NCBI RefSeq assembly: GCF_012516435.1
Contig: NZ_CP051216.1
Location: 2,188,001-2,252,000 of the forward strand
Source of the DNA: Pseudodesulfovibrio sp. zrk46
GTDB taxonomy: Bacteria; Desulfobacterota; Desulfovibrionia; Desulfovibrionales; Desulfovibrionaceae
Direction of reading: 5' to 3'
Length of the DNA stretch: 64,000 nucleotides
The notes below the pieces were generated by a model. The model saw nothing but the letters and a program-made list of their open reading frames with translations, was not told the origin of the DNA and made no database searches. Each line of letters starts with the position of its first letter. Positions within the stretch are counted from its first letter, which is position 1. The position numbers and the translations under genes were made by a program. Below, in pieces: positions 17,253 through 25,686 of the stretch.

Positions 17253-18968
17253 ATGTCGGATCATCAGTATTATCACGGTTTGGCCAAGTCCATGATGGCG
17301 ACCATTGTGTTGGTTTCCATTGCGCCGCTTTTCATCATCGCCCTTATTGCCGGATATCAATACAGCGTAGCCTACGAAGAAAAGGTGGAGGCCCATCTGC
17401 GTGAACTGGTGCTCAAGCATGACCAGTCCGTGGATGTCTTTCTGGAAGAAAAGATTGCGGAAATACAGGTGCTGGCCGAAGTGGTCGGCGTGAACCGTTT
17501 GCAGGATGAGGACGGTCTCAAGAAACTCCACGATGTGCTGGTGCGTATGCATGGCACCGACTTCGTGGACCTCGGTCTTGTCAATGACAAGGGCATTCAG
17601 GAGGTCTACGCAGGTCCATACAAGCTCGAGGGCGCCGACTATGCCGAGGCCGAGTGGTTCAAGGACGTACAAAAGCGCAAGGTGTATGTCAGCGATGTTT
17701 CCCTTGGCTTGCGTGGCGTTCCCCATTTCATCATCGCCCTCCAGATGGAGAGCGAGGGACGGCAGTGGGTGCTGCGAACCGCCCTCGACTTCATCGCCTT
17801 CAACAAGCTGGTGGAAGACATCCGCATAGGCGAGACCGGTCTGGCCTACATCATCAACAAGGATGCTGAATTTCAGACCACGCCCCGCCGTGATATGACC
17901 GGCGAGATGCCTTTGCTGCGCCAGTTGGTGAAGCAGGTTGATAACTCCTCAAAGCTGGGCCGCGGTCGCGCCGCCATGACCATCGAGGCCGATCCTGTCA
18001 CAGGCGAGAATATCATCTTCGTGACCAGCCCGTTGAAGTCCGGCGAGTGGCTTATGGTCTTCCAGCAGGAAGCCTCGGATGTCTTCTCCGCACTCAATCG
18101 TACCCGGAATCTCTTGATCGTGATGGTTCTGCTCGGCGGTATCTCCATTGGCGCCATGGCCTACCTCATGAGTCGACGCATGGCTCGAAAGGTCGAGCTC
18201 TCCGACATGGAAAAGGAAATGATGAACGAGCAGGTCATCGAAGCGGGCAAGCTCGCCAGTGTGGGTGAACTTGCCGCGGGTATTGCCCATGAGATCAACA
18301 ATCCGGTGGCCATCATGGTGGAAGAAGCCGGGTGGATTCAGGATTTGCTGGATGAGGGGCTGAACAAGGACGACAATGAGCGAGAGGTCCAGCGTGCACT
18401 GAACCAGATTCGCAATCAGGGAGTGCGCTGCCGTGAGATTACCCACAAGCTCCTGAGCTTTGCGCGCAAGATCGATCCCACTGTCGAAGAAATTTCCCTC
18501 AACGACATGGTGCAGGAGATGGCCGAGTTTTGCGAACAGCGCGCCCGCTATGCCAATGTACTCATCGAGACAAGCCTGGCCGACTCCATACCTGCCGTGG
18601 AAGGCAGCGCATCCGAATTGCAGCAGGTGTTGCTCAATCTCATCAATAACGCCATCGACGCCATGGATCCGGGAGGAGGCAATCTGGATATCATGACCCG
18701 TGTGGAAGATCAGAATGTGGTGGTCTCCATTTCAGACACGGGTGTGGGTATCCCACAGGCAAATTTATCGCGAATTTTTGATCCCTTCTTTACCACCAAG
18801 CCGGTGGGCAAGGGGACTGGGCTGGGGTTGTCCATCATCTATGGCATCATCAACAAGATGGACGGTGAAATCTCGGTCAAGTCCATAGTGGATCAGGGAA
18901 CCACATTCACCATCCGGCTACCCATGGCAGAGGGTAATCCGGACAATGTGGAACAAGGGGAAGGTTAG
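17253..18968 (+). CDS. Sensor histidine kinase with dCache-like periplasmic domain
   Basis: Protein of 571 residues. TM1 at about 14-37, a large extracytoplasmic domain with double-cache features (EAEWFKDVQKRKVYVSDVSLG, FIIALQM, GETGLAYIINKDAEF), TM2 at about 288-308, a short linker, HisKA with H346 in AGIAHEINNPVAIM, and an HATPase domain with LLNLINNAIDAM, DTGVGIP and GKGTGLGLSI. This is the NtrB/PAS-less class typical of Desulfovibrio. The ATG has GAGGAAG upstream. The next three genes are all single-domain response regulators on the same strand, so the kinase probably phosphorylates one or more of them. Confidence 0.94.
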   Translation: MSDHQYYHGLAKSMMATIVLVSIAPLFIIALIAGYQYSVAYEEKVEAHLRELVLKHDQSVDVFLEEKIAEIQVLAEVVGVNRLQDEDGLKKLHDVLVRMHGTDFVDLGLVNDKGIQEVYAGPYKLEGADYAEAEWFKDVQKRKVYVSDVSLGLRGVPHFIIALQMESEGRQWVLRTALDFIAFNKLVEDIRIGETGLAYIINKDAEFQTTPRRDMTGEMPLLRQLVKQVDNSSKLGRGRAAMTIEADPVTGENIIFVTSPLKSGEWLMVFQQEASDVFSALNRTRNLLIVMVLLGGISIGAMAYLMSRRMARKVELSDMEKEMMNEQVIEAGKLASVGELAAGIAHEINNPVAIMVEEAGWIQDLLDEGLNKDDNEREVQRALNQIRNQGVRCREITHKLLSFARKIDPTVEEISLNDMVQEMAEFCEQRARYANVLIETSLADSIPAVEGSASELQQVLLNLINNAIDAMDPGGGNLDIMTRVEDQNVVVSISDTGVGIPQANLSRIFDPFFTTKPVGKGTGLGLSIIYGIINKMDGEISVKSIVDQGTTFTIRLPMAEGNPDNVEQGEG

Positions 18969-19011
18969 AAAAAACATCGCAATGGGATTGCGGAACCAAA
19001 CGGAGGTCTGA

Positions 19012-19440
19012 ATGCCAGCACGAATCTTACTCATCGATGACGAACAGGGTTTTGTGGAAACCATGGCAAAACGTCTTGAAATGCGTAACTATCCGGTGTC
19101 CACTGCGTTCAACGCGCAGGAGGGACTGGACACCCTCAGCAAGGTGACCATTGACGTGGTGGTGCTGGATGTGAAGATGCCCGGTATGGACGGCATCGAA
19201 GCTCTGGCCCGGATCAAGGCGGAACATCCGCTGGTGGAGGTGATCATGCTTACCGGTCACGCCACGGTCGAGAACGCCATCGAGGGCATGAAGCGCGGTG
19301 CGTTTGATTACATGATGAAGCCGTGCGACATGGACGGGCTGCTTGCCAAGGTGGACGAAGCCTATGACAAGAAGGTGGCCCATGAAGACCGCATACTGGA
19401 AGCACGCGCCCGGCACATTGCGCTGCGGCGAGGAGTATAG
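19012..19440 (+). CDS. CheY-like single-domain response regulator 1
   Basis: Protein of 142 residues, a receiver domain only. The acidic pocket is D9-D10, the acceptor is D53 (LDVKMPGMDG), the conserved Thr is in LTGHATVENA and the Lys in MMKPCDM. A 20-residue basic helical tail follows. GGAGG lies before the ATG. With no output domain it must act by protein contact or phosphotransfer. First of three tandem paralogues, 43 nt after the kinase. Confidence 0.93.
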   Translation: MPARILLIDDEQGFVETMAKRLEMRNYPVSTAFNAQEGLDTLSKVTIDVVVLDVKMPGMDGIEALARIKAEHPLVEVIMLTGHATVENAIEGMKRGAFDYMMKPCDMDGLLAKVDEAYDKKVAHEDRILEARARHIALRRGV

Positions 19441-19446
19441 ACGGAA

Positions 19447-19827
19447 ATGACCGACGAACCGATACGCGTCCTGTTGGTGGACGATGAAGTGGGCTTTCTG
19501 GAAGTCCTGACCAAGCGCATGGGCAGGCGGGGGTTCGACATGACCGCCGCCCCCAGCGGCACCGACGGCATTCAGGTGTTGCGCAAGGCGGACTTCGACG
19601 TTGCCGTTCTCGACCTCAAGCTGGAGGACATGGACGGTATTGAAGTCCTGACGATATTCAAGAAGATGGTCCCGGAGATGCCGGTGATCATGCTCACGGG
19701 CCATGGCTCGGAGCAGGCGGCCAGCGAAGGGTTGGCTCAGGGCGCCTTCGACTATCTTCTCAAACCCTGCGACCTGGATGAGCTCATTGCAAAGATCCAA
19801 GAGGCCGTGGATCAAAACAGGGAGTAG
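19447..19827 (+). CDS. CheY-like single-domain response regulator 2 (variant acceptor loop)
   Basis: Protein of 126 residues. Acidic pocket D12-D13, acceptor D56, Thr in LTGHGSEQAA, Lys in LLKPCDL. The acceptor loop reads DLKLEDMDG instead of the usual D-x-K-M-P-G-M-D-G in its neighbours, which may change its partner or dephosphorylation rate. It starts 6 nt after the previous stop, so it is translationally linked. No output domain. Confidence 0.92.
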   Translation: MTDEPIRVLLVDDEVGFLEVLTKRMGRRGFDMTAAPSGTDGIQVLRKADFDVAVLDLKLEDMDGIEVLTIFKKMVPEMPVIMLTGHGSEQAASEGLAQGAFDYLLKPCDLDELIAKIQEAVDQNRE

Positions 19828-19833
19828 CTCAAC

Positions 19834-20235
19834 GTGGACAACATCAAAGTGATGCTTGTGGACGATGAGGTCCATTTCGTGGAGACGCTGGAGAAGCGAC
19901 TGGGCAAGAGAGGTTTCGAGGTCTGTGCCACTTCTTCGGGAGAAGAAGCTCTTGAAAAGTTGCATGATTTCGACGCTGATGTGGTGGTGCTGGACGTGAA
20001 GATGCCCGGCATGGACGGCATTGCCGTTCTCAATCAGATCAAGACCCAGTGGCCGCTCATGGAGGTGGTCATGCTCACTGGGCACGCCAGTGTGGAGGTC
20101 GCCATTCGCGGCATGGAGCTGGGCGCGTTCGATTATCTCATGAAGCCCATGGAGTTTCAGGACCTGATTTACAAGGTTGAGGACGCCGCCAAGCAGAAGC
20201 GGCTCAAGGAACGGAAGATCAGCCGGACCGGCTAG
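19834..20235 (+). CDS. CheY-like single-domain response regulator 3 (GTG start)
   Basis: Protein of 133 residues. Acidic pocket D10-D11, acceptor D54 (LDVKMPGMDG), LTGHASVEVA and YLMKPMEF. It starts with GTG at 19834, 6 nt after the previous stop, with GGGAG in the end of the upstream gene. A basic tail (KQKRLKERK) ends the protein. Last gene of the kinase operon. Confidence 0.92.
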   Translation: MDNIKVMLVDDEVHFVETLEKRLGKRGFEVCATSSGEEALEKLHDFDADVVVLDVKMPGMDGIAVLNQIKTQWPLMEVVMLTGHASVEVAIRGMELGAFDYLMKPMEFQDLIYKVEDAAKQKRLKERKISRTG

Positions 20236-20261
20236 CCCGATCCCCGTTCAGGGGACCGGGC
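20235..20261. terminator. Hairpin between convergent genes
   Basis: GCCCGATCCCC pairs with GGGGACCGGGC with one mismatch around a 5-nt loop. No strong T tract, so termination is only probable. Confidence 0.4.
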
Positions 20262-20277
20262 CATACGTTCTGCCTGG

Positions 20278-20775
<498 letters not shown>

Positions 20776-20924
20776 TGATATTCTCCTTGCGGTTTGATTT
20801 CGTTGAAAACAATGTAACCTAATAATTTCATTGCACAAGAAGGCACTATTTTATTCGTGGCGAACCTTTTGGTAGGAATTGAACAATACCACGCCCCTGG
20901 GGCGGAAACTTTTTTTGAGGCGAT

Positions 20925-21257
20925 ATGCTTACGTACAAGGGAAAAGAGTACCGCTGTCCGGTCGAGGTGACGATGGACATGATCAGCGGCAAGTGGAAGA
21001 GCCTGATTCTGTGGCACTTGCATGAGCAGCCCATGCGGTACAAGGAGCTGGAGCGCATCGTACCCGGCGTGAGCCAGAAGATGCTGACTCAACAGCTCAA
21101 AGAGATGGAAGACGATGGTCTGCTGGTGCGCACTGTGTTTCCCGAGGTACCGCCTCGGGTGGAGTATGAGCTGACTGAACTCGGCCATTCCGTCTTTCCC
21201 ATGCTGGAGATCATGCACAATTGGGCCGTGGATCGGCTTGGTTGCAAACAGGAATAA
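20925..21257 (+). CDS. HxlR-family winged-helix regulator
   Basis: Protein of 110 residues. The family hallmarks are CPVEVTMDMISGKWKSLILWHL, MRYKELERIVPGVSQKMLTQQLKEMEDDGLLVR and PPRVEYELTELG. C11 sits where HypR/QorR-type members carry a redox-active cysteine. It is divergent from the VOC gene and 17 nt upstream of the PEP-synthase-like gene on the same strand, so it may regulate both sides. GAGGCG precedes the ATG. Confidence 0.93.
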   Translation: MLTYKGKEYRCPVEVTMDMISGKWKSLILWHLHEQPMRYKELERIVPGVSQKMLTQQLKEMEDDGLLVRTVFPEVPPRVEYELTELGHSVFPMLEIMHNWAVDRLGCKQE

Positions 21258-21274
21258 CCTGACCCCGGAGTTGT

Positions 21275-23857
21275 ATGGGCTTTTTTGATTGGTTTCCTTT
21301 CTTCGGCAAACCGGAAAAATCACCGGAAGAAATCGCCGAGATGCGCCGGACCCTGTCGGAGCGGTACGATCACTTCCGTCTGCTGCTTCAGGCAAATAAT
21401 AACGCCCATGAACTGATGGGAGAGTTGGAGGAGGCCTTGCGTGGCTTCACTCCTTACGGGATGCACTACGTGCGCACCTTGTGTACGCGTATCTCAACGT
21501 CCATCTTTCAGATGGTTCGTCACCTGACGGAACTCAACCCCAAGGCTTACGCAGGTCTCATGCCTGCCTACCAATCCATACAGGCCAACATCATGCCGCA
21601 TCTGGAAGCGGGGGAGGATTACAAGCCGCCCCGGGTGCTGGTACTGAATCTGGCTGATGTCGGCCGTGATCACGCCGATCTGACCGGCCCAAAGATGGCT
21701 ATGCTTGGGGAGGCAGGGCGTGCTCTGAACATGAATATCCCCGAGGGATTCGTTGTAACCACCGATGCCTTTCGCGCTTATATGCGGGCTGGTGGCAGAG
21801 AAAAGGAGATCGATCGTCTCATCCAGATGGTTGATCCCGATGACCGGGAAGCCATGTTCAGGCTCTCATCCCGTATCATGCAGATGGTCATCGATGCCCG
21901 TTTGCCCAATGAGTTGGCAGAAAAGATTCTGGCCGCCTACGATGACCTGCGTGCCGCAACAGGGCAAGAGGTCAAGCTGGCTGTCCGTTCTTCGGCGTTG
22001 GGCGAGGACATCGAAGGCGCCTCGTTTGCCGGGCAGTATCGATCCATCCTCAACGTGGACCGGAGTTCCCTGCTGAATGCCTACAAGGAGGTCGTGGCGT
22101 CCAAGTATTCGTTGCAGGCCATGGCATATCGGTTGGCGCAGGGGATCAGAGACGAGGATGTCGCCATGTCCGTGGGCTGTATGGTTATGGTGGATGCTCG
22201 TTCCGGTGGTGTGGCCTATTCCCGTAGCCCGGTGAATATCCGCGATGAGCGGGTGTCGGTCCATTCGGTCTGGGGATTGCCCAAGGCGGTTGTGGACGGC
22301 TCCATTGCCACAGATGAATTTCAGGTCGGCCGTGAGCCCGCAGAAGTGGTGGAGCGACTGGTCGCCGAAAAGGTGGAACAGTACGGATGTCACGATGCCG
22401 AGGGCATCTGCCGACTGGAGGTGCTGGATCAGAACCAGAACGTTCCCTCCCTCAGTGATGAGGAAGCTGTTCGCGTGGCAGCCGAGGCCGTGAAGCTGGA
22501 AGAATATTTCGGATTGCCGCAGGACGTGGAGTGGGCCGTCACCGACGACGGTGTGTTCCACCTGTTGCAGTGTCGTCCATTGATGTTGATGGATGAAGAT
22601 GAGGGACCTCATGAAGCCGTGGGCGATTTGCCGTCCCCCCTTCTGCATGGTGGCCGCACAGCCAGTCCAGGTGTTGGTGTCGGGCCGGTTCATGTGATTC
22701 GTAAAGATGCGGATGCCCTGACGTTTCCTGACGGCGGTGTCATGGTGTTACGGCAGGCCTTACCCAGCAGGGCGGCGTTGCTGGATCGATGTAGCGCGGT
22801 GATTACGGAGCAGGGCGGTATTGCCGGGCACCTCGCCAACGTTGCCCGCGAGTTCGGTGTCCCGGCCATCTTTCGGGTGAAGGGTGCCATGGACAGTCTG
22901 GAAAACGGCCAGATTGTCACTGTGGATGCGGACGGGCACGGCGTCTACGACGGCGCGGTCGAGGCCCTGCTGGTGGAGAAACCGAGGCAGCGCGTCATGC
23001 GCGGCAGTCCGGTGCAGGCCACCTTGCGCAGGGCGGCGCGGCATATTGTCCGCCTCAATCTGACCAATCCCGAGGCGCCGGAGTTCCGGCCTTCCGGCTG
23101 CAAGACCCTGCACGACATCATGCGCTTTGCCCATGAAATGGCTGTGCGGGAAATGTTCGAGATGAGTACCCATGAGGACTTCATTCAGGCGGCGTCGCGC
23201 CAGCTCATCTGCGGCGTGCCCAAGCAGTTCTGGGTGCTAAATCTGGATGACGGCATCTCGCCGGAGGGCGAAGACCGCGAAGACCGTTGCGTGTTGCTGG
23301 AGCATGTGGATTCCTTTCCCATGCGTGCCTTGTGGGAGGGTATGCAGGCTGTGCCATGGGAAGGCCCGCCGCCCATGCATGCGGGCGGGCTCATGTCCGT
23401 CATGTTCGAGGCCACGGCCAATCCCAATCTGGTCCCGGCCGGACGTTCGCATTACACCCAGAAGAACTATTTCATGATCTCCAAGAACTATTGCTGCCTC
23501 CAGTCTCGCTTCGGGTTCCATTTCTGTGGCGTGGAGTCGCTGGTCAGTGACCGGATCTCCGAGAATTACGCCAGCTTCCAGTTCAAGGGCGGGGCGGCCA
23601 ACGTGGACCGTCGTGTTCTGCGCGCCAAATTCATCGGTGATCTGCTGGAGGATTTCGACTTCCGTGTGCGTATTCGTCAGGACAACATGTTCGCCCGTGT
23701 AGAAGGGCTTGATCGCGAAGAAATGGATTACCGGCTCAAGATCATAGGCTACCTCGTCACCCACACCCGGCAGTTGGACATGATCATGACCAACGCCACG
23801 CAGGTGAAGGAGAAGCGGGAGAAGTTCCTAGCCGATTTCAAGATGTTCAAGAAGTAG
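21275..23857 (+). CDS. PEP-synthase-like protein with unusual C-terminal third
   Basis: Protein of 860 residues. Residues 1-120 are a helical extension. The pyruvate-phosphate dikinase ATP-binding domain follows (about 125-450; KLAVRSSALGEDIEGASFAGQY, WGLPKAVVDG, LLQCRPLM). The swivelling phosphohistidine domain comes next, with H519 in TEQGGIAGHLANVAREFGVPAIF. The PEP/pyruvate TIM barrel expected after it is absent. Residues about 600-860 are instead a different sequence with a conserved-looking NYCCLQSRFGFHF and IRQDNMFARVEG. So ATP-dependent histidine phosphorylation is likely but the acceptor is probably not pyruvate. GGAG precedes the ATG. Possibly co-transcribed with the HxlR gene. Confidence 0.82.
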   Translation: MGFFDWFPFFGKPEKSPEEIAEMRRTLSERYDHFRLLLQANNNAHELMGELEEALRGFTPYGMHYVRTLCTRISTSIFQMVRHLTELNPKAYAGLMPAYQSIQANIMPHLEAGEDYKPPRVLVLNLADVGRDHADLTGPKMAMLGEAGRALNMNIPEGFVVTTDAFRAYMRAGGREKEIDRLIQMVDPDDREAMFRLSSRIMQMVIDARLPNELAEKILAAYDDLRAATGQEVKLAVRSSALGEDIEGASFAGQYRSILNVDRSSLLNAYKEVVASKYSLQAMAYRLAQGIRDEDVAMSVGCMVMVDARSGGVAYSRSPVNIRDERVSVHSVWGLPKAVVDGSIATDEFQVGREPAEVVERLVAEKVEQYGCHDAEGICRLEVLDQNQNVPSLSDEEAVRVAAEAVKLEEYFGLPQDVEWAVTDDGVFHLLQCRPLMLMDEDEGPHEAVGDLPSPLLHGGRTASPGVGVGPVHVIRKDADALTFPDGGVMVLRQALPSRAALLDRCSAVITEQGGIAGHLANVAREFGVPAIFRVKGAMDSLENGQIVTVDADGHGVYDGAVEALLVEKPRQRVMRGSPVQATLRRAARHIVRLNLTNPEAPEFRPSGCKTLHDIMRFAHEMAVREMFEMSTHEDFIQAASRQLICGVPKQFWVLNLDDGISPEGEDREDRCVLLEHVDSFPMRALWEGMQAVPWEGPPPMHAGGLMSVMFEATANPNLVPAGRSHYTQKNYFMISKNYCCLQSRFGFHFCGVESLVSDRISENYASFQFKGGAANVDRRVLRAKFIGDLLEDFDFRVRIRQDNMFARVEGLDREEMDYRLKIIGYLVTHTRQLDMIMTNATQVKEKREKFLADFKMFKK

Positions 23858-23949
23858 TATCAGGCTTGCCTCAACGGTGTCGGCGACTTATTTTATACAG
23901 AGTAAAGAAAGTTCATTCTCATTAAGAAATAGACGCCAAGGAGGTTGCC

Positions 23950-24183
23950 ATGACCTTCATTACTGCTGCCCGTTTCTCCAAGGAACGTCTGGAAAAGGAC
24001 GAGAACCTTCGTATTCGTGCCGATCAGGTGCAACACCACCTGCGTGAAATTGCCCTTGATGTGGGGCTTGATCCCGAATTGAATGTGACCCGCGCCGAGG
24101 TGAATGATGAAGTTCGCATCGGTATCAGCGAATACATGGATGAGTATTACCGCGAGGCTCCGGGATCCTGGCGGCACTACTAA
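23950..24183 (+). CDS. 77-residue hypothetical protein
   Basis: A small soluble, charged protein (MTFITAARFSKERLEKDENL to a C-terminal APGSWRHY) with a perfect AAGGAGG 6 nt before the ATG and a strong terminator directly after. This marks it as a real, well-translated gene. It is probably helical in the first half. I do not recognise a family. It stands alone between the PEP-synthase-like gene and the oxidase operon. Confidence 0.78.
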   Translation: MTFITAARFSKERLEKDENLRIRADQVQHHLREIALDVGLDPELNVTRAEVNDEVRIGISEYMDEYYREAPGSWRHY

Positions 24184-24206
24184 AACGGCATAAGCCCACA
24201 AACGAT

Positions 24207-24244
24207 GAGGCCCCGCTGCATATTGCAGCGGGGCCTCTTTTTTT
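24207..24244 (+). terminator. Strong intrinsic terminator
   Basis: A 14-bp perfect stem GAGGCCCCGCTGCA / TGCAGCGGGGCCTC around a 3-nt loop, followed by seven T. It isolates the oxidase operon from the upstream gene. Confidence 0.95.
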
Positions 24245-24280
24245 GGAAAACTGGTGGTGGTAGTAAAAAAAGCAACAGTC

Positions 24281-24321
24281 CATTGCAATGAATGGTAATT
24301 TAGCCTATTTTGCTAAATAGG
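24281..24321. promoter_or_regulatory. Dyads before the cytochrome oxidase operon
   Basis: Three overlapping or adjacent inverted repeats lie 37-77 bp before the cytochrome c start: CATTGCAATG at 24281-24290, ATTTAGC-N7-GCTAAAT at 24298-24318, and CCTATTT-N4-AAATAGG at 24304-24321. They may be operators or part of a promoter. They do not match the FNR/CRP or Rex consensus. Confidence 0.35.
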
Positions 24322-24357
24322 TTTCTTTATTACTTACATACCAATGAGGTTTTACAA

Positions 24358-24663
24358 ATGAAAAAAGTTCTGTTTCTGCTCTCTGCCATTCTGTGTTTGT
24401 CCGTGACCGCCGCCCTGGCTGTTGACGGTGGTGCTTTGTACGAAAAGAAATGCGCCAAGTGTCACAATGACGGCACCCATTCTTCCAAGGCTGGTGGTGG
24501 CGTGGTCCTGAAGGGACAGGGCGCCGAGATGATCCACAAGAAGTTGGAAGGCTATCTGGACGGCTCTTATGGCGGAGCGAAAAAGAAGACCATGGCTCGC
24601 GTGCTGGGCAAGTTCTCCCCCGAGGAGATCAAGGCCATGGCCGACCACATCGGCTCCATGTAA
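24358..24663 (+). CDS. Small class I cytochrome c (c553-type)
   Basis: Protein of 101 residues with a signal peptide ending near ALA (residues 19-21). The haem site is C32-A-K-C35-H36, and M79 in KKKTMARVL is the likely sixth ligand. The mature protein of about 80 residues is the size of Desulfovibrio cytochrome c553. It is periplasmic and leads the oxidase operon, 9 nt before the SCO gene, so it is the probable electron donor to the di-haem subunit II. GAGG lies before the ATG at 24358. Confidence 0.93.
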   Translation: MKKVLFLLSAILCLSVTAALAVDGGALYEKKCAKCHNDGTHSSKAGGGVVLKGQGAEMIHKKLEGYLDGSYGGAKKKTMARVLGKFSPEEIKAMADHIGSM

Positions 24664-24672
24664 CGGTGCGCC

Positions 24673-25683
24673 ATGCAACGGCTCATCGCGATTGCAATAC
24701 TTATCGTGCTCATGGCCGCCCCCTCGTGGGCGGCCACTGAGCACGGTTCCATGCAGCATGGTGATGACCATTCTTCCATGGCCCAGGAGGCCATGCCGCA
24801 TGATGGCAAGGACCACTCCAAGCTGGACCTAACGGAAGAGGGCCACATGGATCATGGCGACATGGCCAATGAATCCATGGAAGGTCACGAGGCCCATCAG
24901 GATCAGTCCATGACAGATCATGACATGGAGGGGATGGATGCCGAGGCCCACGATCATGAAAAGATGATGGAAGAGGTCAAGGAAGCAGACATCCCGGTGG
25001 GTATCGAGGAAAAGCTGGGCAATGTGCTGCCGGACGTGGAATTCACCGATTCCGAAGGCAACAAGGTGCGCCTGTTGGAACTGGTCAAAGACACGCCGGT
25101 CATGCTTCTTCCCATCTATTACCGCTGTCCCGACGTCTGCAACCTGCTGCAGGGCGGTTTTGCCTCCATCCTGCCCAAGGTCGCGCTGAAACCGGGCGAG
25201 GAGATCAAGGTCGTCTCCCTGAGCTTTGCGCCCGAGGAGCAGACCAAGGACGCTGCCCGGGCCAAGCGCAACTACACCGCCATTCTCGACGGCAAGTTCC
25301 CGCCCGAATACTGGACTTTTCTCACTGGCGACCAGCAGTCCATTGACCAGACGCTGGATGCCATCGGCTACACCGTGCAAAAGCAGGGCAAGCTGTGGGC
25401 ACACCCCGTGGCAGCCATTGCCATTGCGCCGGGCGGCAAGGTTGTGCGCTATCTGTACGGCACCACGTTCCTGCCGTTCGACATCACCATGGCAGGGACC
25501 GAGGCCGCACAAGGCAAGACCGGGCTCTCCATCAAGCGACTGCTCTCCTACTGCTATAACTACGATCCTGACGGACGACGTTACGTCTTTGATATCCTGC
25601 GGGTTTCCGGGTTCTCCATTCTCGGCTTCGTGGGTATCTTCCTGGCGTGGCTCATCCTCGGCGGCAAGAAAAAAAGGCGATAG
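24673..25683 (+). CDS. SCO1/SenC copper chaperone with His/Met-rich N-terminal region
   Basis: Protein of 336 residues. A signal peptide (to about residue 20) is followed by about 85 residues extremely rich in His, Met, Asp and Glu (repeated HGD, DHS, HMDHGDM, DMEGMD), a likely copper store. The SCO thioredoxin fold follows, with the copper motif C152-P-D-V-C156 and a histidine in GKLWAHPVAAI. A C-terminal TM helix (about 310-330, GFSILGFVGIFLAWLIL) ends in KKKRR. SCO proteins mature the CuA centre of subunit II. The His/Met extension is much longer than usual. Confidence 0.93.
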   Translation: MQRLIAIAILIVLMAAPSWAATEHGSMQHGDDHSSMAQEAMPHDGKDHSKLDLTEEGHMDHGDMANESMEGHEAHQDQSMTDHDMEGMDAEAHDHEKMMEEVKEADIPVGIEEKLGNVLPDVEFTDSEGNKVRLLELVKDTPVMLLPIYYRCPDVCNLLQGGFASILPKVALKPGEEIKVVSLSFAPEEQTKDAARAKRNYTAILDGKFPPEYWTFLTGDQQSIDQTLDAIGYTVQKQGKLWAHPVAAIAIAPGGKVVRYLYGTTFLPFDITMAGTEAAQGKTGLSIKRLLSYCYNYDPDGRRYVFDILRVSGFSILGFVGIFLAWLILGGKKKRR

Positions 25684-25686
25684 ACC

